A DNA stretch of 7,884 nucleotides from Flavobacterium sp. (lineage in GTDB: Bacteria > Bacteroidota > Bacteroidia > Flavobacteriales > Flavobacteriaceae), in NCBI GenBank assembly GCA_019105125.1, contig JAHRWO010000144.1, positions 1 to 7,884 of the forward strand, read 5' to 3'. This document shows positions 1 to 5,863 of this stretch, piece by piece. Numbering within the stretch: position 1 is the first letter of the stretch; every line of letters starts with the position of its first letter. The notes below the pieces were generated by a model that was not told where the DNA came from, ran no database searches, and worked only from the letters and a program-made list of their open reading frames with translations. Position numbers and translations under genes: made by a program.

Positions 1-1320
1 ATTATCAAATTTTTATCGTTCTACGCGCCTACTATTGTTCCATTAGTATTACCGCTTTCGGTTTTATTGGCTTCTATCATGACTTTTGGTAATTTTGCTG
101 AAAATTATGAGTTTGCTGCGATGAAATCATCGGGTATATCGTTACAACGAGCTATGAAAATGCTAACGATTACAATTGGAATATTAGCTTTTGTATCATT
201 TTTCTTTGCCAATAACGTGATTCCTGATGCGCAATATAAATTCATTAATCTAAGAAAAAATATTATCCAACAAAAACCTGCTATGGCAATTACTGAAGGG
301 CAATTTAATACGATTGGAACCTCAAATATTAAAGTTGATAAAAAATCTGGGGATAATGGTGAATTTTTAGATGGCGTTACCATGCATGTGAAAAATAACA
401 ACATGGGATTAGGTGCCAATACCATTATCAAAGCAAAAAGAGGCGTTCTTACAAGTGAAGATGATTCTAACTATTTGCAACTTGAATTGTATGACGGCCA
501 TTATTATGAAGATATTCATCCCAAAAACTATGAGGACAGAAGAAAAGTACCCTTCGCTAAAAGTAGTTTTAAAAAATACATAATCAACATCGATTTAACA
601 AAATTAAACCAAACCGAAATAGATGAAGGTGATATAACCTCCGAGAAAATGCTAACTTCTCATGAATTAAAATATACTATTGATTCTTTAGAAACCAGTT
701 ATGCAAAAGATGTAAAATCCTATGCAAATAACATTATTTCTCGAAATGATAACATTTTAGTCCATAGAATAGAAAATATAAATTCTAAAACAGAAAATCA
801 AAAAGATAAAAACTTTAAAAATGATATTTTATCAATTTTATCACCTGGCGAAATAAATGTTGTGTTACAAAACGCTAAAAATAACGTTATTAGTACTGAA
901 TTTCGTATTCAAAGTGATAAACTTGACCTTGAAAGTAAATCGAAAAACATAAACAATCACTGGTTAGCCATACATGAAAAATTTGTAATCGCATACTCTT
1001 GTATATTAATGTTTTTCATTGGTGCACCATTAGGAGCTATCATTAGAAAAGGCGGACTTGGATTGCCTATCGTATTTGCAGTATTAATTTTTATCACTTT
1101 TCATTTTATTAATACGTTTGGACGAAAAGTAGCACAACAAGATAGTATTCCTCCCTTTTTAGGAGCTTGGATGGCTTCGATACTCATGACTCCATTTGCT
1201 ATAATTTTAACTTACAGAGCTACCAATGATATTGGAATCATGATTAATTTTGATTGGATAACTGACCCATTTAAAAAACTTTTTAATAAAATAACTCAAA
1301 CAAACGACAACAACAACTAA
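1..1320 (+). CDS. LptF/LptG-family LPS export permease, 5' end missing
   Basis: This is an inner-membrane permease of the LptF/LptG (YjgP/YjgQ) family. With the ATPase LptB it forms the transporter that extracts lipopolysaccharide from the inner membrane and passes it to the periplasmic Lpt bridge. The frame is open from base 1, so the real start lies upstream. The 439 residues present probably lack only about 40 N-terminal residues. A hydrophobic segment at about 8-27 is followed by the family cytoplasmic motif around residues 40-47 (AAMKSSGIS) and another helix at about 55-74. A long soluble periplasmic domain covers about 80-325. Three C-terminal helices follow at about 328-348, 352-373 and 386-405, with the typical GAPLGAIIRKGGLGLP between the first two. 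The helix-domain-helix layout supports the family. I cannot tell LptF from LptG. The stop lies 4 nt before ribB, so the two are probably co-transcribed. Confidence 0.9.
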   Translation: MIKFLSFYAPTIVPLVLPLSVLLASIMTFGNFAENYEFAAMKSSGISLQRAMKMLTITIGILAFVSFFFANNVIPDAQYKFINLRKNIIQQKPAMAITEGQFNTIGTSNIKVDKKSGDNGEFLDGVTMHVKNNNMGLGANTIIKAKRGVLTSEDDSNYLQLELYDGHYYEDIHPKNYEDRRKVPFAKSSFKKYIINIDLTKLNQTEIDEGDITSEKMLTSHELKYTIDSLETSYAKDVKSYANNIISRNDNILVHRIENINSKTENQKDKNFKNDILSILSPGEINVVLQNAKNNVISTEFRIQSDKLDLESKSKNINNHWLAIHEKFVIAYSCILMFFIGAPLGAIIRKGGLGLPIVFAVLIFITFHFINTFGRKVAQQDSIPPFLGAWMASILMTPFAIILTYRATNDIGIMINFDWITDPFKKLFNKITQTNDNNN

Positions 1321-1324
1321 CACC

Positions 1325-2458
1325 ATGTCTAATAAAATACAACTTAACACAATTGAAGAAGCTATTGAAGACATCCGTCAAGGAAAAGTAATCATAGTAG
1401 TAGATGATGAAGATAGAGAAAATGAAGGCGATTTTTTAGCAGCAGCTGAAAAAGTAACTCCTGAAATGATTAATTTCATGGCTACTCATGGAAGAGGATT
1501 AATTTGTGCTCCTTTAACCGAATCGCGCTGTAAAGAATTAGATCTTCATGCTATGGTTCGAAATAATACGGATCACATGGAAACGGCATTTACAGTTTCA
1601 GTAGATTTGAAAGGAAATGGCGTGTCTACTGGAATCTCTGCCTCTGACAGAGCCAAGACGATTCAAGCTTTAATTAATCCAGATACAAAACCTTTTGACC
1701 TAGCTAGACCTGGACATATTTTCCCTTTGATTGCAAAACAAGGGGGCGTTTTAAGAAGAACAGGTCACACTGAAGCTGCTATAGATTTTGCTCGCTTGGC
1801 TGGATTTAAACCTGCAGGTGTCATCGTTGAAATTATGAACGAAGACGGAACAATGGCGCGCTTGCCTCAACTGGATGAAGTGGCGAAAAAATTCGATTTG
1901 AAACTTGTTTCTATTGAAGATTTAGTAGCCTACCGTATGCAACATGACAGTTTAATTCAGAAAAAAGAAGACTTCGATATTCAAACTCGATTTGGAACTT
2001 TTAGAATGCGAGCTTATTTACAAACCACAAACAAACAAGTACACATTGCCTTAACAAAAGGGAATTGGAATGCTGGCGAACCCGTATTAACTCGTATCAA
2101 CACTACTCAGGTTAATAATGATATTTTAGGAACACTTACCAATAATAACGATAAAAAACTTGACGATATTTTCCGTAAAATAAATGAACAAGAAAAAGGA
2201 GCTATTATTTTTATCAATCAAGAAGTAAAATCACTTGAATTATTAGATCGTATCGCTGAATTAAAAGTTTTACAATCTCATGGTGAAATGAAAGCCCCTC
2301 AAATAAGAATGGACAGTAAAGATTTTGGTATAGGCGCTCAAATCTTGCATGATTTAGATATTACAAAAATTGATTTACTATCTAACAGTAATGCACCGAC
2401 AAAGAGAGTGGGAATGATTGGATATGGTTTAGAGATTAATAGCTACGTTAATTACTAA
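1325..2458 (+). CDS. ribB: 3,4-dihydroxy-2-butanone 4-phosphate synthase with degenerate GTP cyclohydrolase II-like C-terminus
   Basis: The protein converts ribulose 5-phosphate to 3,4-dihydroxy-2-butanone 4-phosphate plus formate, the four-carbon branch of riboflavin synthesis in the cytoplasm. The synthase domain, about residues 6-205, is intact: the metal- and substrate-binding DDEDRENEGD at 27-36, HGRGLICAPL near 55-64, GVSTGISASDRA at 99-110, RPGHIFPL at 128-135 and RRTGHTEAAIDF at 144-155. Residues 218-377 resemble GTP cyclohydrolase II (start GTFRMRAYL; end FGIGAQILHDL and GYGLEI). However, the three zinc-binding cysteines expected around residues 258-278 are absent, where the sequence reads INTTQVNNDILG, and the EGRGIGL motif near 300 is also replaced. 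The domain therefore should not act as RibA, so I call this RibB rather than RibBA. At 377 residues it is slightly shorter than typical RibBA. The ATG lies 4 nt after the permease stop with no Shine-Dalgarno sequence. Confidence 0.95.
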   Translation: MSNKIQLNTIEEAIEDIRQGKVIIVVDDEDRENEGDFLAAAEKVTPEMINFMATHGRGLICAPLTESRCKELDLHAMVRNNTDHMETAFTVSVDLKGNGVSTGISASDRAKTIQALINPDTKPFDLARPGHIFPLIAKQGGVLRRTGHTEAAIDFARLAGFKPAGVIVEIMNEDGTMARLPQLDEVAKKFDLKLVSIEDLVAYRMQHDSLIQKKEDFDIQTRFGTFRMRAYLQTTNKQVHIALTKGNWNAGEPVLTRINTTQVNNDILGTLTNNNDKKLDDIFRKINEQEKGAIIFINQEVKSLELLDRIAELKVLQSHGEMKAPQIRMDSKDFGIGAQILHDLDITKIDLLSNSNAPTKRVGMIGYGLEINSYVNY

Positions 2459-2465
2459 CACTATT

Positions 2466-2476
2466 AAACAAAAAAT
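2466..2476 (-). terminator. T-tract ending the SRP RNA
   Basis: On the minus strand the RNA's closing helix (its last six bases are CTTGCC) is followed at once by ATTTTTTGTTT. A GC-containing stem next to a run of T is what an intrinsic terminator needs, so the 3' end of the RNA probably forms here. The tract lies only 7 nt from the ribB stop codon, so the two transcripts converge. A processed 3' end is also possible. Confidence 0.55.
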
Positions 2477-2570
2477 GGCAAGCGACCTACATCGCACCGC
2501 TACAACCACATACCTTTGCTGTGTTCCCACCCTGGAGGATTCTGCAGGAGCTGGTCGTGTAGGACTTGCC
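2477..2570 (-). ncRNA. ffs: Signal recognition particle RNA, small bacterial type
   Basis: This is the 4.5S-like RNA that binds the SRP protein Ffh and its receptor FtsY during co-translational targeting of membrane proteins. Read on the minus strand, the 94-nt sequence begins GGCAAG and ends CTTGCC, which pair to close the molecule. Next to them TCCTACA faces TGTAGG, and further in CTGCA pairs with TGTAG. The tip is the diagnostic domain IV: CAGG, then the hairpin GTG-GGAA-CAC with its GGAA tetraloop (plus-strand 2521-2530), then AGCAA, which together make the Ffh-binding asymmetric loop. It has only this single hairpin rod and no Alu domain, as in small bacterial SRP RNAs. The ends are inferred from the closing helix, the promoter position and the T-tract, and could be off by a few bases. 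An open frame running across it on the plus strand is not coding. Confidence 0.9.
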
Positions 2571-2574
2571 AGTG

Positions 2575-2604
2575 CAAATATACAACCTTTTTATATTTTT
2601 GCAA
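2575..2604 (-). promoter_or_regulatory. Promoter of the SRP RNA
   Basis: On the minus strand a TTG (-33 element, plus-strand 2602-2604) is separated by 19 bp from TATATTTG (2575-2582), an exact match to the Bacteroidetes -7 consensus TAnnTTTG. Transcription would begin about 4-5 nt later, at the first G of the RNA. Both elements, their spacing and the fit to the RNA end agree, which makes this the best-supported promoter in the window. Confidence 0.75.
2594..2601 (+). promoter_or_regulatory. Possible -7 element for the glutaminyl cyclase gene
   Basis: TATTTTTG matches the Bacteroidetes -7 consensus TAnnTTTG on the plus strand, about 58 nt before the cyclase ATG. No TTG sits at the usual distance upstream; the nearest, 2566-2568, is about 25 bp away and inside the SRP RNA gene. 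The site overlaps the spacer and -33 region of the SRP promoter on the other strand. The call rests on one element and is weak. Confidence 0.3.
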
Positions 2605-2659
2605 GAGTATTCAAAGGATAAAAAACAATATACAATCGCTTTATTTAAATATTTCAAAC

Positions 2660-3703
2660 ATGTTAAAAGTTAAATTACTTGCTATCACAATATTAGGCAT
2701 ACTTTCGATATCATGTAAAGAAGATGAAAATGCCTTAAAAAATTTATTTTCTATTGAAAATTCTACTATAAAACCAATTCTTAAGTTAGAAGAAAGCATC
2801 GACTTAGTGCTTCAAAACAAAGAAAAGAAGACTATAGATTCTGTTATATATTATATAAACGATATCAAAATTGGTTCAGTAAAAGGAAATCAAAAATTAC
2901 CTTTTTCATTAAGTAATCAAAAGTTAGGAAATCAAATCATCAAAGCATTAGTATATTTTGAAGGTAAAAATATTGATATCACAACAGGATTTTCAATTTT
3001 TGCTAGCTTTGAACCTAAAATTTTATCATTCAAAATTTTGAACACCTATCCTCACGATATCAATGCTTACACACAAGGTTTTGAATTCTATAATGGCATT
3101 TTATTAGAAGGAACTGGACAATACAAAGAGTCAACACTAAGAAAAACAGATTATAAAACTGGTAAAGTAATCGAGCAAATAAAATTAGAAGAGAAGTATT
3201 TTGGTGAAGGAATTACCGTTTTAAATGATAAAATCTACCAACTAACTTGGCAAGAAAAAACGGGCTTTATTTACGATGCAAAAACATTGAAATTGGAAAA
3301 AACTTTTTCTTTTGAAACTGAAGGTTGGGGAATTACAAACGATGGTGAAAAAATATACATGAGTGATGGTTCAGAGAAAATCTATATTTTAAATCCAGAA
3401 ACTTTAAAAGTAGAAGATTATATTAATGTATACACTAATGGAGCTAAAATTGAAGCGGTTAATGAAATGGAATGGATTAATGGAAAAATTTGGGCAAACA
3501 TTTATCAAAAAGATGCTATTGCTGTAATCAATCCAAAAACAGGTGCTGTTGAAAATGTTATTAATTGTGGAGAATTACGTAGCAAAGTAACACAGCACCA
3601 AGAATTAGATGCTTTCAATGGAATTGCCTACAATCCAGTTACGAAAACATATTTTGTTACCGGTAAAAATTGGGATAAAATATTTGAGATTACAGTTGAG
3701 TAA
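2660..3703 (+). CDS. Glutaminyl-peptide cyclotransferase, lipoprotein, plant/beta-propeller type
   Basis: The enzyme converts N-terminal glutamine of peptides and proteins to pyroglutamate, releasing ammonia. I chose the ATG at 2660 (347 residues), not an in-frame start at 2516, because the earlier start lies inside the SRP RNA gene and 2660 begins a clean lipoprotein signal: positive residues at 3 and 5, a hydrophobic core, then LSIS with Cys19 as the lipidation site. The mature protein would be membrane-anchored and face the periplasm or the cell surface. Residues about 35-118 look like an all-beta, Ig-like domain. Residues about 122-347 are the glutaminyl cyclase propeller (PF05096 type): YPHDINAYTQGF at 130-141, LLEGTGQY with Glu150 at the position of the conserved acidic residue, YFGEG at 180-184, QLTWQEKTGFIYD at 194-206, EGWGIT at 221-226, MSDGS at 234-238, NEMEW at 268-272, and VTGKNWDKIFEI at 333-344. 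It is unrelated to the zinc (M28-like) cyclases. It ends before a shared terminator. Confidence 0.9.
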   Translation: MLKVKLLAITILGILSISCKEDENALKNLFSIENSTIKPILKLEESIDLVLQNKEKKTIDSVIYYINDIKIGSVKGNQKLPFSLSNQKLGNQIIKALVYFEGKNIDITTGFSIFASFEPKILSFKILNTYPHDINAYTQGFEFYNGILLEGTGQYKESTLRKTDYKTGKVIEQIKLEEKYFGEGITVLNDKIYQLTWQEKTGFIYDAKTLKLEKTFSFETEGWGITNDGEKIYMSDGSEKIYILNPETLKVEDYINVYTNGAKIEAVNEMEWINGKIWANIYQKDAIAVINPKTGAVENVINCGELRSKVTQHQELDAFNGIAYNPVTKTYFVTGKNWDKIFEITVE

Positions 3704-3721
3704 TTTTATTTAAAAACCATA

Positions 3722-3749
3722 AAAAAAGCCTCATTTCTGAGGCTTTTTT
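3722..3749. terminator. Bidirectional intrinsic terminator between convergent genes
   Basis: A perfect 12-bp inverted repeat, AAAAAAGCCTCA against TGAGGCTTTTTT, encloses a 4-nt loop (TTTC). The A-run on one side and T-run on the other give a U-tract in either direction. It lies 18 nt after the glutaminyl cyclase stop and 4 nt after the stop of the minus-strand gene at 3754, so it can end both transcripts. Confidence 0.93.
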
Positions 3750-3753
3750 ACTT

Positions 3754-4224
3754 TTATATTTTACTGGTAATAATATCTAACCATTTTTTAGCAATTCTAA
3801 ATTCTTCTCCAATGATGAAATTTTTTGCATCGGCATGGAAGAAAACCAAATGAATTTCCTTATGATTATTCAAGGTTAAATGCAATGCTAATTTATTGAT
3901 TTCATGGTTGTTTTTGGGTACATTTCCATGTTTATCAAATTGCACTAAAGCACATTTTTTAACTTCTCTTAAATCAACAACCTCATTAACTTGGGCTTCT
4001 TCACCTTTTCTAAAGAAAGCCAACATATCGCCTTTTAATCCAATTCCCGAATTGTTTGACCAAAAATCGGTATCTGAAAACTTGGTGTTTTTATCTGATG
4101 ATAATTCGTTTAAGGTATTTAATAATTGATTTTTTCTTTTTTTAACATTGTTATTGATGATGAAAATAGGAATAATAATTAATGAAAAAAATACGATTCC
4201 TATAACTGTGTTGGTAATATCCAT
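3754..4224 (-). CDS. Uncharacterised one-helix membrane protein
   Basis: I do not recognise this 156-residue protein. It has one strong N-terminal membrane helix at about 6-24, followed by a basic KKRK stretch at 28-31, which by the positive-inside rule places the rest in the cytoplasm. Residues about 50-135 look like a small beta-rich domain with alternating hydrophobic strands (IGLKGDMLAFF, EVVDLREVKKCALVQF, KEIHLVFFH). The protein ends in an amphipathic helix (about 139-154). Strands closed by a C-terminal helix recall PH/GRAM-like folds, but that is only my inference. The ATG has no Shine-Dalgarno sequence. The gene is last of three on this strand, 83 bp after the stop of the 4308-4697 gene, and ends 4 nt before a strong terminator. 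Its composition and clean boundaries support a real gene. Confidence 0.75.
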   Translation of the reverse strand: MDITNTVIGIVFFSLIIIPIFIINNNVKKRKNQLLNTLNELSSDKNTKFSDTDFWSNNSGIGLKGDMLAFFRKGEEAQVNEVVDLREVKKCALVQFDKHGNVPKNNHEINKLALHLTLNNHKEIHLVFFHADAKNFIIGEEFRIAKKWLDIITSKI

Positions 4225-4307
4225 TTTGAATTTATTTTAAATTAAGTGTATAATAAGATTTCCCAAGTATACTATTTACAAGGGATTAACGAAACTTAAA
4301 ATAAATT

Positions 4308-4697
4308 TTACCAAAAAAAATGAAACGGAAAAATGATTCTAGATGTGTTTAAAAACGGATGTAAAAGGTTCTTCTTAACAAAGAAAACTTCAAAACTATT
4401 TTTATTAAATATTTCTAATTGAACGAAGGAAGTTGGTAATAAAAACGAAGGAATTTGTTTTCTAGCAATTTCCGTTGAACCCGAATAATTTTGACTCGTT
4501 TTTAATGAAATCGATTCTTTTTGAATTCCCTCCTGATTATAATCAATTTTTCCTTGACTAAAATGAAGCGAAATTTCTTTTTTAGATTCCTTTTTTATCG
4601 GTTGAGAAATAGCCGAAGTATCATTACTATGTAACAACAGATAACCGAATACCAAAACGGTTAAAGCAGTAACAATATAATGAGCGACTCTTTTCAA
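4308..4697 (-). CDS. Small signal-anchored protein of unknown function, TTG start
   Basis: I do not recognise this 129-residue product. The start codon is TTG. No in-frame ATG lies upstream within the intergenic gap, and there is no internal methionine. From the TTG the protein starts MKRVAHYIV and continues into a hydrophobic stretch at about 6-22 (ALTVLVFGYLLL), a convincing signal peptide or anchor, so the remainder should be outside the cytoplasm. Residues 25-80 are polar and rich in Ser, Lys and Gln, and look flexible. The C-terminal 40 residues are hydrophobic and aromatic (VQLEIF, FEVFFV, ending FPFHFFW). There is no cysteine for lipidation. It begins 34 nt after the stop of the upstream nitronate monooxygenase gene, with a putative -7 box between them, so it may be read through or have its own promoter. 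A non-coding stretch remains possible. Confidence 0.55.
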   Translation of the reverse strand: MKRVAHYIVTALTVLVFGYLLLHSNDTSAISQPIKKESKKEISLHFSQGKIDYNQEGIQKESISLKTSQNYSGSTEIARKQIPSFLLPTSFVQLEIFNKNSFEVFFVKKNLLHPFLNTSRIIFPFHFFW

Positions 4698-4711
4698 TTG
4701 GTTTATTTTTG

Positions 4712-4719
4712 CAAATGTA
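4712..4719 (-). promoter_or_regulatory. Possible -7 element for the 4308-4697 gene
   Basis: TACATTTG on the minus strand matches TAnnTTTG exactly and lies 14 nt upstream of the TTG start codon. No TTG element is found at the expected -33 distance. If used, the leader would be only about 8-10 nt. Confidence 0.4.
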
Positions 4720-4731
4720 AATATAAATGAA

Positions 4732-5682
4732 CTACTTGACTAATTTAGATACAATTTCAGAAACGGGCAAAATAGCTTTGGTATCTTCAATACTTGGTCC
4801 AGCTACCCAAACGGTTTTATAAGTTACTTGCGTAGCTGCTTTTTCAGTAGCTTTCATTCCTATATAAAAACGAATCATTTTGACCCATTTCTTCAAACTC
4901 TTGTTTTTGTTCAATAAAGTTTCTAGCCAAGTTTGTTTTGTACCTACTTTTTGAACATAAGGGGTATTGATTACTGTGCAAGGTGTTCCTGAAATTCGTT
5001 CTGTCATTACGATGTCTTTTGCACCATAATCCACACAAGCTTGTTTGTATTCTTGAGAAACGCTCGCTTCATTTGAGGCAATAAACGGACTTCCAACAGA
5101 AACTCCAACTGCTCCATAACTTAACATTTTATCCAAATCAGCTTTATTACCTACTCCACCCGCTGAAATTACGGGTAACGAAGTATTTTCATTTAATTGT
5201 TTGATTAAAGTTTCTGGATCAATATTTCCTCGATGACCACCAGCTTGATTGTTTACTGCAATTATGGCATCAGCACCCAAACTTTCCACTTTTTTCGCGA
5301 AAGCTAAATCGGTAACGTCACAAAAAACTTTAATTCCTACTTTATGTGCTTCCTTGATAGTTTCTTCTGGCGAGCCTAAAGATGTGATGATAAAATCCAC
5401 ACCTTCATCACACAAAACTCGTAATTGCTCTTTATATTTTACATTCGATTTGTTTACAATTAGATTAAATCCAAAACTTCCTCCTTGAACTTTGGCCGCT
5501 TTTAATTCTTGTATAGCCGCTTTTAATTCTTCTAAAGTCCTATAATTTAATGCTGGAATGCATCCTGCCACACCACTTTTCATCCCCTCAACAACCATTT
5601 TAGTATTCGAAACTAAAAACATTGGAGCCATAATAACAGGATATGTAATTTGTAAAAGCGAAGTCAAGGATTTTTTTTCCAT
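4732..5682 (-). CDS. Nitronate monooxygenase-family FMN oxidoreductase
   Basis: This 316-residue cytoplasmic flavoprotein belongs to the nitronate monooxygenase / 2-nitropropane dioxygenase family (PF03060), which oxidises alkyl nitronates with O2 using FMN in a TIM barrel. Family features in order are: the N-terminal ITYPVIMAPMFLVSN at 12-26; GGSFGFNLIV at 67-76; DFIITSLGSP at 96-104; GADAIIAVNNQAGGHRG at 136-152, whose His150 matches the catalytic histidine of class I enzymes; the phosphate-binding PVISAGGVGNKADL at 170-183; and GAVGVSVGSPFIAS at 190-203. Length is normal for the family. The enoyl-ACP reductase FabK is a close relative with a similar GGH motif, so the true substrate is uncertain. 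The ATG at 5682 begins just before the first barrel strand, and a -7 box lies 18 nt upstream. It is the first gene of a possible minus-strand three-gene unit. Confidence 0.88.
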   Translation of the reverse strand: MEKKSLTSLLQITYPVIMAPMFLVSNTKMVVEGMKSGVAGCIPALNYRTLEELKAAIQELKAAKVQGGSFGFNLIVNKSNVKYKEQLRVLCDEGVDFIITSLGSPEETIKEAHKVGIKVFCDVTDLAFAKKVESLGADAIIAVNNQAGGHRGNIDPETLIKQLNENTSLPVISAGGVGNKADLDKMLSYGAVGVSVGSPFIASNEASVSQEYKQACVDYGAKDIVMTERISGTPCTVINTPYVQKVGTKQTWLETLLNKNKSLKKWVKMIRFYIGMKATEKAATQVTYKTVWVAGPSIEDTKAILPVSEIVSKLVK

Positions 5683-5700
5683 AATTTTTAAAATTTATCC

Positions 5701-5708
5701 CAAATATA
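5701..5708 (-). promoter_or_regulatory. Possible -7 element for the nitronate monooxygenase gene
   Basis: TATATTTG on the minus strand is an exact TAnnTTTG match 18 nt before the ATG, and is the same octamer as in the SRP RNA promoter. No TTG is visible about 20 bp upstream, so this is half a promoter. The predicted leader is roughly 12 nt. Confidence 0.45.
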
Positions 5709-5723
5709 AGAAAAATAAAATAT

Positions 5724-5735
5724 TATGCATGCATA
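5724..5735. repeat. 12-bp perfect palindrome in the divergent intergenic region
   Basis: TATGCATGCATA reads identically on both strands. It sits about 16 bp upstream of the -7 box of the minus-strand nitronate monooxygenase gene, that is, across its -33 region, and about 100 bp upstream of the plus-strand protease promoter. It could be an operator for a dimeric regulator. In AT-rich DNA a chance palindrome is also plausible. The rest of 5683-5863 shows only AT-rich sequence and the two -7 boxes. Confidence 0.35.
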
Positions 5736-5835
5736 TAAAAATTATTAATTCTTTCTTTTTAATAAAAAATGTGATTACAAATGTTAAAATTCTTAATAAA
5801 AACTTAATATGAAAAGGTAAATTTAAAGATTAGAA

Positions 5836-5843
5836 TAAATTTG
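5836..5843 (+). promoter_or_regulatory. Possible -7 element for the metalloprotease gene
   Basis: TAAATTTG matches TAnnTTTG on the plus strand, 20 nt before the ATG at 5864. The expected upstream TTG is absent. The predicted leader is about 15 nt. Confidence 0.42.
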
Positions 5844-5863
5844 ATAAAAATAACCTTAACACA

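Noticed and set aside
105..431. 108-residue open frame on the minus strand inside the permease gene
   Set aside because: It is fully antisense to a well-supported LptF/LptG gene and has no recognisable motif; it is a shadow frame.
2516..2659. A 48-codon N-terminal extension of the glutaminyl cyclase reading frame
   Set aside because: It runs antisense through the SRP RNA gene and its promoter, and the lipoprotein signal starting at 2660 would be buried. The 2660 ATG is the better start.
4261..4290. Near-match to a -7 box (TATACTTG, minus strand) before the 3754-4224 gene
   Set aside because: It deviates from TAnnTTTG at one fixed base and has no TTG at a suitable distance, so it is too weak to list.
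5249..5812. Two plus-strand open frames opposite and beside the nitronate monooxygenase gene
   Set aside because: They lie antisense to conserved coding sequence, and the second runs into AT-rich intergenic DNA. Neither has a signature of a real protein.
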